A DNA stretch of 64,000 bases from an uncultured Bacilli bacterium (GTDB lineage Bacteria; Bacillota_I; Bacilli_A; RF39; UBA660), in contig CAJTZC010000001.1 of the NCBI GenBank assembly GCA_910583745.1, forward strand, positions 62,001 to 126,000, given 5' to 3'. Shown here in pieces: positions 51,211 through 59,485 of this stretch. The notes under the pieces were generated by a model that saw only the letters and a list, made by a program, of their open reading frames with translations, was not told where the DNA came from and searched no databases. Within the stretch, counting starts at the first letter, position 1; each line of letters begins with the position of its first letter. Position numbers and translations under genes: made by a program.

Positions 51211-52516
51211 ATTTTGTATCTATATTGGCGATTGCGCCAAATCTTCCTTCCATATACGCTTTATCAATTTTTCTATCAAATCTTGCGACGTCTTTAAACT
51301 CTTCAAGTGAGTATATATGTGTTTCACCCATGGCGTTTTTCTCAGCAAACCATATTTCATCTCTTCTTACGAGGTCAAAATTTAAAGTTTTTAGTTCGTG
51401 TGTAGTGATTATTAACTGGTTTTTTACGTTAGAGTTTAAAAATATTTTTAAAAGACCATCGACCAAAACTGGGTGAAGACTGCTGTCTAATTCATCGATT
51501 AGAAACAACTTATCTTGAGAGATTAAAATGTCGATGAGCTCTAAAATTCTTATTGTTCCGTCCGATTCATCGAAAGCACCGAACAACTCATTTGTGTTAG
51601 CATGAACAAATTTCAAACTTTGAATACTATACTCGTCATTTTTGTCTTTACTGATGATGTACAAGTCATTCTCAATTCTTAACGTTAATTGTGCATCGCG
51701 GTCTTTTTGGGCTAGTAAATCAAAATCTTTTTTAATATCGTTGAATACTTCAGTTGAAAGTTTATTTTCTATTTTTTTAATGTCGCAATCTTCTGGCACA
51801 ATATCTATAATATTTATGTCTAACGCTGCCAAAATTTTTAAAATCTTATCTTTTTTCTTGATGTAATCGATGTCGAATAATTTGTGAGCAGTCGGTCTTA
51901 TAATAATCGTGTCAAAAATTAGAAATTTAAACACACTTTTTATATCTTTAAAAAACGGGTCTGTATTGTTCGACATAAAAAGCCTTCTTGTCATCTCCTT
52001 TATAAATAATTCTTTTGTATTGTTTTTCATTTCTAGCAGACAGACATTAAAATAGTCGTTTTTTGGTTTTAAATCAGAATTGATTATCCCTTTTTTTGTG
52101 TCGCGTTCAAAGATTATTTTTTCGGTCGTCTTCGTCATATCGATTAACCATTCCGATACAATTGTTTTTTTATTGATATTTATTTCAAAACCATAGGAAT
52201 ACATTTTCTCGTTTATGGCTATTTCATACTCGAAATAAGAATCTTTATTCGGTGTATTATTCTTCCCTCTAAAATATTGATTATTTATAATGGTATCGAT
52301 TCCGTCATTTATTATTGATTGAACTAAACTCATGGCAAGAATCAAATTTGATTTGCCGGACCCATTAGGGCCGAACATTCCTGAAAATTTTAGAATTTTG
52401 TGTTTACTCATTTCCACTATATGGTTTTCATTGTTTCTCACTTTTCCCGCGAGCATCGAAAAATGTTGCAACTTGTTGAATGACCTATAGTTTTTTATTT
52501 TAAATCCCATCAGCAT
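51200..52516 (-). CDS. AAA/ABC-type ATPase of the AbiL/RloA pair
   Basis: 438 residues from ATG 52516. An upstream in-frame ATG at 52522 sits too close to AGGAG. N-terminal FKIKNYRSFN and Walker A MFGPNGSGKSNL; near the end are FGAFDESDGTIRILELI (signature-like) and the extended Walker B LFLIDELDSSLHPVLV, then ITTHELKTL as D/H-loop. This is the AAA_15/AAA_21 (OLD-like) ATPase type. These ATPases act as sensors or switches for a partner effector, here RloB encoded just downstream with overlapping codons. Confidence 0.9.
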   Translation of the reverse strand: MLMGFKIKNYRSFNKLQHFSMLAGKVRNNENHIVEMSKHKILKFSGMFGPNGSGKSNLILAMSLVQSIINDGIDTIINNQYFRGKNNTPNKDSYFEYEIAINEKMYSYGFEININKKTIVSEWLIDMTKTTEKIIFERDTKKGIINSDLKPKNDYFNVCLLEMKNNTKELFIKEMTRRLFMSNNTDPFFKDIKSVFKFLIFDTIIIRPTAHKLFDIDYIKKKDKILKILAALDINIIDIVPEDCDIKKIENKLSTEVFNDIKKDFDLLAQKDRDAQLTLRIENDLYIISKDKNDEYSIQSLKFVHANTNELFGAFDESDGTIRILELIDILISQDKLFLIDELDSSLHPVLVDGLLKIFLNSNVKNQLIITTHELKTLNFDLVRRDEIWFAEKNAMGETHIYSLEEFKDVARFDRKIDKAYMEGRFGAIANIDTKYEN

Positions 52517-52660
52517 ATACATTCTCCTATTCTTAATATAATTATATTATGATTTTTCTCATTTGTGAAGCTTATTATACATTTATTTACTAAAAAAGCA
52601 AGATTTTATACGATTGTTTCACATTATAGTTGAAATTTTATTTAAGTTTTGAATCAATTG

Positions 52661-52681
52661 AAAAAGCTATACAAGCTTTTT
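52661..52681 (-). terminator. possible terminator near the hydrolase fragment
   Basis: AAAAAGCT (52661-52668) pairs with AGCTTTTT (52674-52681) around five bases; the T-run lies within the arm. It is just downstream of the hydrolase fragment on the minus strand. Confidence 0.4.
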
Positions 52682-52691
52682 AATTCTATTT

Positions 52692-52994
52692 TTATAAATA
52701 TTGTAGCAATTCAGAAAATTCAGTATAGCCACTTTCGGAGTTGAGATGTCCTCCCTCGTGTATCAATATTTGCTTTTCTGTCAGTGTATCCGCAAAGGCT
52801 TTTTCAGCGTCGTATTTCACGTATGGGCCATTATCGGAATAAAAGCAGATGATGTTCCCACAGTATTTTTTTGTCTCAGAAAGCTTATCGAAATACATGC
52901 TTTCATTGACCGTATCGTAGTCTTCGTTTATTCCAAAATAATTGTTAATGCCACATACAAAAACCAATATCTTTACTTTAATTTGGTTTTATTT
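52692..52994 (-). pseudogene. RBBP9/YdeN-type serine hydrolase, 3' fragment A
   Basis: The frame encodes the C-terminal half of an alpha/beta hydrolase of the RBBP9/YdeN type: LVFVCGINNYFGINEDYDT, then IICFYSDNGPYVKYDAEKAF with the catalytic Asp region, and ILIHEGGHLNSESGY with the catalytic His. The N-terminal half with the nucleophile motif G-x-S-x-G is missing, and an in-frame stop precedes the fragment, so it is inactive. A related second fragment lies at 54307-54495. This is the first clearly AT-rich, degraded stretch of the 52.6-64 kb island. Confidence 0.72.
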
Positions 52995-53046
52995 TTTTCA
53001 GCTTAATTATACTAAATTTTGGTGTTGTTTACCTTAATTTTAAAGC

Positions 53047-53084
53047 AAAAAATCAGAAAAGTTATTCACAATTCTGATTTTTTT
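53047..53084. terminator. hairpin terminator, both orientations possible
   Basis: AAAAATCAGAA and TTCTGATTTTT form an 11-bp stem with a 13-base loop, flanked by A- and T-runs. It separates the hydrolase fragment from the genes upstream at 53128-53862. Confidence 0.65.
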
Positions 53085-53127
53085 ATGTCAATTTTTATTT
53101 TCACCTAAACTCAAATTAAATGTTATT

Positions 53128-53316
53128 CTATAATAAGTTGATTACACAAGCGACAATACTCAGATTAGAATGATTATCCAACCAAACGAATTTTTTATGT
53201 TCTTTAAAGTAATTTTTAATTTTTTCCATGTGTAATATCCTTTTGTATATGAATTGTTGCATATTTTCAAATATTTTTTTGCCTGCCTTCGTTGCAACTA
53301 TCGTAGAAAGAGTCAT
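53128..53316 (-). CDS. 62-residue hypothetical protein
   Basis: The ATG follows the TGA of the upstream gene directly (TGA-ATG), so it would be read by re-initiation. The peptide is basic and helical in the middle (FENMQQFIYKRILHMEKIKN) and ends SNLSIVACVINLL. No family, signal peptide or membrane segment is evident. It may be a real coupled gene or the remnant of a longer one in this decayed region. Confidence 0.35.
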   Translation of the reverse strand: MTLSTIVATKAGKKIFENMQQFIYKRILHMEKIKNYFKEHKKFVWLDNHSNLSIVACVINLL

Positions 53317-53862
53317 TCAATTATTTGATTGATCTATTACTTGGATATTACTATTCTTTTTAACCATATTTATCATCTTCTCTTTTTCAAAATTTTTATT
53401 TTTAAAAAATAGCATGAGTGGTGTTTCTGTCAGAATGACCACTAACCTATCTGTTATTACTATTAATTCGATTTGTTCATATGAGAAAATTATTTGAAAA
53501 CTTTTTTTCGCCTTATCAGAAATTCCATCTTTTTTAATTTCTAATATACCCTCTCTAGAATTAATTGATTTATTACGATATGAACTAAAAAATGGATAAA
53601 GCATCAGAATATATGTAGCTGATAGTATTGCACTCAAATCTATGAGTATATCTAAAAGCCATTGTAAATTCATTATTGCAGCCAATACTAAGCATATCAG
53701 CCCTAATATAAAGCTAATAATAAAGGGCATTGTAATCAGGCGTGTATAACTTTTGATTTTTGTGTTTGGTTTCTTCTTTAGCCTCTTTTTCAACAAGTAA
53801 ATGCCATTTGCCTCATTAAAATATTTCATATAATTATCTTTCATATCGTAATGTATCTTCAT
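53317..53862 (-). CDS. small membrane protein, YcxB-like layout
   Basis: 181 residues. An N-terminal basic segment (LLKKRLKKKPNTKIKSY) is followed by two adjacent membrane spans (MPFIISFILGLICLVLAAIM, ILIDLSAILSATYILML) and a cytoplasmic beta-rich tail (GILEIKKDGISDKAKKSF, FSYEQIELIVITDRLVVIL). Two spans followed by a PH-like tail is the layout of YcxB-type proteins of unknown function. Likely real, since composition and start site (TTTAAAACATG region) are ordinary for the island. Confidence 0.5.
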   Translation of the reverse strand: MKIHYDMKDNYMKYFNEANGIYLLKKRLKKKPNTKIKSYTRLITMPFIISFILGLICLVLAAIMNLQWLLDILIDLSAILSATYILMLYPFFSSYRNKSINSREGILEIKKDGISDKAKKSFQIIFSYEQIELIVITDRLVVILTETPLMLFFKNKNFEKEKMINMVKKNSNIQVIDQSNN

Positions 53863-53944
53863 GTTTTAAACTCCTCCACTATTTGTACTAAAATTCATTT
53901 TCTAAAATGGAATTTATAAATGCTACTAAATCAATTTGCTTATC

Positions 53945-54294
53945 TTAAAATAGAACTTTATTGCTATTTTGATGATTCACTAATACGATGCCTCTTAGCA
54001 TGTCGTATTCTACACAGCAGGAATTTTCTATTTGAAGTAAATCCTCTTTGAGTTCTATTTTAGGAATGTCGAATGTGGAAGCAAGTTCGCTTCCTATATT
54101 TTTCTCTTTCACTCTAAAATTGGTTTAGAATCTTCTTCTTTATTTTTTTCAGTAAGTAATGTGCCATTTTGCGAAGTTAATATTTCCATTGTTCTAAACT
54201 CATCTTCAGAACCATTATTTTTATGAGATTTACCAACATATATGGTATCTTCTTTTTTTAAATCGTCATATTGGGGGTTAAATCCATTTTCCAT
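53945..54294 (-). pseudogene. frameshifted small gene, unrecognised
   Basis: The first frame (54109-54294) reads DDLKKEDTIYVGKSHKNN then FRTMEILTSQNGTLLTEKNK and stops at TGA. The overlapping frame continues KNIGSELASTFDIPKIELK and YDMLRGIVLVNHQNSNKVLF to a stop at 53945. The GTG-A/TGA overlap and the protein-like quality of both halves suggest one gene of about 110 codons broken by one base. Family not recognised. Confidence 0.4.
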
Positions 54295-54306
54295 TTACTT
54301 CACCTT

Positions 54307-54495
54307 TTATAAAAAGTTAATTAAATCTGCGAATTCATTATATCCTGATTCAGAATTAAGATGTCCTCCGCTTTTTATAACTATTTGATTGTTTGTTATT
54401 GTGTCGGCAAACTCTTTTTCTGCTTCATATTTAACGTAAGGATCATTATCAGAATAGAAACAAACAATGTCATTTTTATTAATTAATATCGATCG
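54307..54495 (-). pseudogene. RBBP9/YdeN-type serine hydrolase, 3' fragment B
   Basis: The frame reads NDIVCFYSDNDPYVKYEAEK, EFADTITNNQIVIKSGGHLN and SESGYNEFADLINFL, the same C-terminal part as fragment A at 52692, with about two thirds identical residues by eye. It directly abuts the stop of the 118-residue membrane gene and has no start. It contains the Asp and His regions but no nucleophile, so it is inactive. Confidence 0.7.
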
Positions 54496-54852
54496 TTAAA
54501 AAGATCTACTTCTATTAAGGATATATCCTATTAATATACATGAGGCTATATATAAAACTATAAACATAATTATAAATACTGTTATGTTAGATATTAGATA
54601 TCCTAATATTGTAATTAGTGCTGTAACATAACAATAACTTATTAAATAGCAAAAGCTTCCAGATGCAGGATTATCTACTCCTTTGGTATATCCGCATCCA
54701 GTTAGTATATATGCACAAAAATGCAAGATAGTACCACCAATAAATATGTTAAATAAATCAGCATATAATTCACTACCTATTATATTTACATAAGGATTTG
54801 GTAATACAAATTGTCTAATTAATGCACTAATCAAATGAATAAACTTATACAT
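54496..54852 (-). CDS. small membrane protein paired with the 886-residue protein
   Basis: 118 residues with three hydrophobic segments (LFNIFIGGTILHFCAYILTG, FCYLISYCYVTALITILGYL, FIIMFIVLYIASCILIGYIL). It starts three bases after the stop of the 886-residue membrane protein, so the two are co-translated and may form a complex. No family recognised. The very AT-rich codon use is like that of the restriction-modification genes and unlike the left part of the window. Confidence 0.55.
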   Translation of the reverse strand: MYKFIHLISALIRQFVLPNPYVNIIGSELYADLFNIFIGGTILHFCAYILTGCGYTKGVDNPASGSFCYLISYCYVTALITILGYLISNITVFIIMFIVLYIASCILIGYILNRSRSF

Positions 54853-54854
54853 TA

Positions 54855-57515
54855 TTATTCATCTCCTTCTTTTATAACAAACTTATAACACTTAGAATTT
54901 GGAATTTTTCTTATCGAAGGAGAGACAAAAAGTTTAAAAATACATTTGCCTTTCAAATATTCTATTTGAGCTTGCTCATTCCCTTTTTCTTCTAGCCATT
55001 TTGTATTTTTTTGCACTTCTTTTCTTGTTTTTTCATCAGTTGAACAATCTATAAGATTATAATATACTCCATTTAAATGAATCCCTGATTCTTTTATATC
55101 TGGTTCAAACATATCAACTTTTGGCAAGTCTTTTTTCTTAATTAAGTAAATATCTCTTGCTTTAGGTATCTTTATTAAATCTATCTTTCTACCGTTTATA
55201 TCTATAATATTATCATTAAAGTTATTTAAATTTAAAATTCGCCAATTAGATGGGCTTGTAATAATTACATATTTTTCTTTTTTGTTCAAACCGTCTATAT
55301 ATTTTATAAAATCTTCTTTGATAACTTCTGATATACTATCCAATTTTTTTAGATAATCTTTTGAGATACCAGTAAGAATAGCACGTCCATAATCTTTTGA
55401 GATATTATCCAATCCATAAACATCATCAAAAAATAAGTCTCTTCCTATTATTTGATTAAAACCAAATAACCTCTTATTTCTTTTCTTTATAATAGAATAC
55501 TTATTATTATCTTTTAAATATGATGTCAATTTATTTCCATTTTCTATTTCATTAAAAATAGCATTTTTAAAACTATTAGTTTTTTCAATACTAATTTTGT
55601 TGTTTTTAATAAATTCAGTTTCTTCTTTTTTACATTCTGCTACTAAAATTTCCAAAAGATTTATTAAAGATTTTTTATTGAAATTAATATCCAATATTGC
55701 ATCTAGCTTACTTTTTTCATCTGACTTCACTGTATCTAATAATCTTTCATAAAAATATTTACTATCTTTTGAAACTAATGCTAGATCTACATTCTCTGAA
55801 TTTGAATATCCTATATCAAACACATAAATAAGTTCTTTCAAAATAAATATATCATCAACATGAATTCCAGACCATGAATTTCTATATTCTTTATTCTCAA
55901 ATCTAAAATCAAAATGATTATATACATCATGGACATTAGAATTTGAATTATAATACTTTTTGAAATACTCTATGGCTTCATTTTGACTGTAAAAATCTAC
56001 AAAATTACTTTTGATATAATTTATTATCTTTTTCAATTCATTTTTATCATCATCATTAAAGATATCCTTATTTGATAAAATAATTAATCCATATATAAAT
56101 CCAAACGAAAATTGAATCTTAATAATATCGTATGAATCTGGTTCACCATCAATAAATCCATTATAATCAAAAATAACATTATTGAATAAATCATTGATTG
56201 CTTTAAATTCTTTTTTTATTATTAAATCAAATAAGAAATTCATTAGATTCGATAGTAAAACATCATAGTATATAGAATCACTATTCTCTTTTATGGAATA
56301 ATAATCATACCTAAACAATGAATTAGTAAAATCATATGAAGTCTTTCTAACATCATCAGTAATATCTAACTGTTCAGTATAACAATAATAAATATAATTA
56401 CTTAAAAATCTATACCTTTCATAATCTTCATTAGAATAAGCTAAACTAGCTAATGTGCTTAGAAAATTAGCTAATTCTTTATTCTTATGTATATCTTTAT
56501 AACATTTAATATATATTTTTCTTATGTGTTCATATGAAATATCTAATAAAGATCTCATATTATTTTTATACAAAAAATTATAAAAATTAAATAGTCTACT
56601 ATTTGAATCAAAATTATCATCCATATTACTTTCTGCCAGAGCAAATAAATCATTAATTATCAGATTAATTTCATTATCAAGAAAAAGAACACTATCATTT
56701 AATAAGCAAGAATTTCTTATGCTATCTTCGTAATTTATGATTTCACTTTTGCAATAAGCAACTGTCACACCTCTATTTATTTTTTCTCCACCTTTTAGTT
56801 TAAGAATTATTAGAGGTTCTGTATATACTATAAGTTCTTTTCTTTTTCTATTTTCTTCTTCTATCTTATCTATTATTGCTTGTAATGATCTACAACTATA
56901 TGATTTAAAAATTCCACTTTTGTTTGCTTTTATTGGAATGTAATCATCCGAAACTTCTGAATCAAAAGAAAAATATTTATTATTATCCTTCACAAATTTT
57001 TCTATAGGTTCATTTTTCAATTTCTTATCTGAATTTCGAATGTTTCTACTATGAATTTCAATAAGTCTTTTCTCAATATATCTATCATATTCAGCAAAAA
57101 AATAGTCACTATCAGTATTAAGCTTGATAGCTATTCCAAATAATTTAATTGTTAACCAAATGGAACAACATATAAAAATATTTAATAACAATTCTACTAC
57201 AAAAAATAAAATTTTAAATAAATCTGTGCATTCCTTGTTATATGGTATTACTTCTTTTATGATACACATTGATAATATAAGGATTGAAAAAGTCATAATA
57301 CTTTTCATTTTTGTTTTTTCTAAAACAAATCTCTTTTGTGTTTCAACTTTCTTATCATTCATCGTTTCTGCAACAAATATTACAATTGCTACTAAAACTC
57401 CGACAATTCCAACAAATGCATCTATTCTAACACTTCCATTTAATGGTTCAAAAATATTTGTGTTCATCCAAATAATAAAATTATAAACATTTTTAAAAAA
57501 TTCTTCTATATTCAT
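54855..57515 (-). CDS. 886-residue membrane protein, unrecognised
   Basis: The N-terminus has three hydrophobic segments (AFVGIVGVLVAIVIFVAE, SIMTFSILILSMCIIKEV, ILFFVVELLLNIFICCSIWL) by residue 130. The rest, about 750 residues, is predicted cytoplasmic and largely helical, with repeat-like helix pairs in the middle (FLSTLASLAYSNEDYERYRF) suggestive of a TPR-type scaffold. The C-terminal part is mixed alpha/beta (KYVIITSPSNWRILNL, IDLIKIPKARDIYLI). No kinase, nuclease or NTPase motif is visible. Its neighbours are the type III restriction genes upstream, so a defence role is possible but not shown. Confidence 0.7.
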   Translation of the reverse strand: MNIEEFFKNVYNFIIWMNTNIFEPLNGSVRIDAFVGIVGVLVAIVIFVAETMNDKKVETQKRFVLEKTKMKSIMTFSILILSMCIIKEVIPYNKECTDLFKILFFVVELLLNIFICCSIWLTIKLFGIAIKLNTDSDYFFAEYDRYIEKRLIEIHSRNIRNSDKKLKNEPIEKFVKDNNKYFSFDSEVSDDYIPIKANKSGIFKSYSCRSLQAIIDKIEEENRKRKELIVYTEPLIILKLKGGEKINRGVTVAYCKSEIINYEDSIRNSCLLNDSVLFLDNEINLIINDLFALAESNMDDNFDSNSRLFNFYNFLYKNNMRSLLDISYEHIRKIYIKCYKDIHKNKELANFLSTLASLAYSNEDYERYRFLSNYIYYCYTEQLDITDDVRKTSYDFTNSLFRYDYYSIKENSDSIYYDVLLSNLMNFLFDLIIKKEFKAINDLFNNVIFDYNGFIDGEPDSYDIIKIQFSFGFIYGLIILSNKDIFNDDDKNELKKIINYIKSNFVDFYSQNEAIEYFKKYYNSNSNVHDVYNHFDFRFENKEYRNSWSGIHVDDIFILKELIYVFDIGYSNSENVDLALVSKDSKYFYERLLDTVKSDEKSKLDAILDINFNKKSLINLLEILVAECKKEETEFIKNNKISIEKTNSFKNAIFNEIENGNKLTSYLKDNNKYSIIKKRNKRLFGFNQIIGRDLFFDDVYGLDNISKDYGRAILTGISKDYLKKLDSISEVIKEDFIKYIDGLNKKEKYVIITSPSNWRILNLNNFNDNIIDINGRKIDLIKIPKARDIYLIKKKDLPKVDMFEPDIKESGIHLNGVYYNLIDCSTDEKTRKEVQKNTKWLEEKGNEQAQIEYLKGKCIFKLFVSPSIRKIPNSKCYKFVIKEGDE

Positions 57516-57631
57516 CTTTTACCTCCAATCAAAAAAGAGCATACTCCATTATTTAAAATGAAATATACTCAATTATTATCTAAATGTATTATAACATGTT
57601 TTATAAATTATTAAAATAAATCAAATGAATT

Positions 57632-59485
57632 TTAAACACTTATTGTAGTTTCATCTCCAGCAATATTTCTAACTTTTATTCTACAAGGCTTCTTATCAAA
57701 TGAAATTGTTCCATCCCATAAATCTTTTGTTTTAGCTCCATTCTTAATAACATAACCAATTTTATCAATTTTTATTTCTTCATCACTATGCCATATACCT
57801 TCACCTGAAGTGCAATCTAATGAAATCATTTCAATTAACTCTAAACCTTCATCACTTATTTCAATATATTTTGCTTTTTTACCAGTTGATAACATTTGTG
57901 AGTTCATTTTTTCATTGTAATCATTTATTTTTCCTATTAGCCTATCACTTATAAACTTGTCTATAATTAGCGATTTGCCTTCAACATGATATTCCATAAC
58001 ATCTGATACTACTGTTTCATCTAATATTTCTTTTAAGTCTCTTAATTCTATTTCTATATCTCTACGTAAATATTCTTTTATAAAATCTTTAATTTCTTTT
58101 TCATCAGATGTGTCAATGTAATAAATAATTACTTTTTTAATATTATCATCAAGTTCAGGAATTGCCTGGTTAATAATTTTATTTATTAATACAACATCTA
58201 ATAATTTGGTTGCAGAATCCATTAAATTAGGTATATAAACTGGAATCAATCCAATTTTACTATCATTAATGGCTCCTTCCCAAAATTCAGGAACACTATC
58301 TTCGTTTTTTAATCCAGGAATTAACGATTTAACCTTGTCCATAGTTTGCACTGGGTTCCTATATAAATTTACCCCATCTTTGATATCCATAACCTTAAAT
58401 GATACTCCTGCTTCTTTTAATCTATCTCGTGTAGTTTCAATACTGTTAATTCCAATATCACAATGAATGAATCTTCTATTTAAATCATTAGCTACTTTTG
58501 CAGTTACTCCTGATCCACCAAAAAAATCAGCAACTATCATGTTTTTATCTGAAGAAGCATTAATAACCCTTTCAAGTAATGGCTCCGGCTTTTGTGTTGC
58601 ATAATCATAATCTTTTCTTTCCTTAGCTTGAGAATTTAATCTAGGAATTGACCACATATTGGTAGCTATCTTTGTGTCTGATTCATAATAAATTACATTC
58701 CCATTTTCATCCTTTGCTGTAACCATTTTTTTTGCTTCTGGATCCCAAGTTATTTTATTTTGCTTTCTTTTATTTTTTGTATCGATATTTATATGATGAA
58801 ATATATGATTTCCTTTATCTTTGGCATATAATAATATGTTCTCAGTATTTGAATTAAAGTTGTTGATAAAACTAAATGTAAATTTATTCTCATAATGCCA
58901 AATAATTTCATTCATAAAGTTATCTTCGCCAAATATTTCATCCATTAATATTTTTACATAATGACAAATATGCCAATCTAAATGAACATATATTGATGCA
59001 CTGTCACTCATTATTGATTTTATTGCCATTAGATTTTCATACATCCAATTTAGATAGGCTTCTTTATTCCATACATCACCATACATTTTTTCTTCAAAAG
59101 TTCTTAGCTCTTCATCTTCAAGAGTTTCCTCTGCTTTTTTAATAGCTTCGGCTACTTTAGGATTTCTTCTGATATAAATAGTTTTTGCATAATCTGCACC
59201 ACTTGCAAAAGGCGGATCTATATATACTAAGTCAACTTTTATATCATGCTCTTTTAAGTATGCACACGCAGATACACATTCACCTCTTATAATCATATTT
59301 TCAGTATTTTTATCGCCTACTATTTCTTCAGTTTCAACTTCATATAAAGGCATGCCCTTATCTATTCTGTTGAGTACTTTATCATTATCTGCATATTTTA
59401 ATATTCTTTTTGTTCTTGTAAAATTATCAAGAATAGCTTGACCTTCAATTGGTTCTTTAAAATATGGTACATATTTAACTGCCAT
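57632..59485 (-). CDS. mod: type III restriction-modification DNA methyltransferase (Mod)
   Basis: 617 residues, beta-class amino-methyltransferase. The catalytic motif YIDPPF (Asp90, a DPPF variant of DPPY) comes first, then LNWMYENLMAIKSIMSDSAS and LDWHICHYVKILMDEIFG. The AdoMet motif MIVADFFGGSGVTAKV (Asp320) lies C-terminally, the order expected for type III Mod proteins. The region between 190 and 280 would hold the target recognition domain, and the C-terminal third contacts Res. It begins on the last bases of the res gene (TAATG overlap). Product: adenine methylation of one strand of an asymmetric site, protecting it from the partner nuclease. Confidence 0.93.
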   Translation of the reverse strand: MAVKYVPYFKEPIEGQAILDNFTRTKRILKYADNDKVLNRIDKGMPLYEVETEEIVGDKNTENMIIRGECVSACAYLKEHDIKVDLVYIDPPFASGADYAKTIYIRRNPKVAEAIKKAEETLEDEELRTFEEKMYGDVWNKEAYLNWMYENLMAIKSIMSDSASIYVHLDWHICHYVKILMDEIFGEDNFMNEIIWHYENKFTFSFINNFNSNTENILLYAKDKGNHIFHHINIDTKNKRKQNKITWDPEAKKMVTAKDENGNVIYYESDTKIATNMWSIPRLNSQAKERKDYDYATQKPEPLLERVINASSDKNMIVADFFGGSGVTAKVANDLNRRFIHCDIGINSIETTRDRLKEAGVSFKVMDIKDGVNLYRNPVQTMDKVKSLIPGLKNEDSVPEFWEGAINDSKIGLIPVYIPNLMDSATKLLDVVLINKIINQAIPELDDNIKKVIIYYIDTSDEKEIKDFIKEYLRRDIEIELRDLKEILDETVVSDVMEYHVEGKSLIIDKFISDRLIGKINDYNEKMNSQMLSTGKKAKYIEISDEGLELIEMISLDCTSGEGIWHSDEEIKIDKIGYVIKNGAKTKDLWDGTISFDKKPCRIKVRNIAGDETTISV

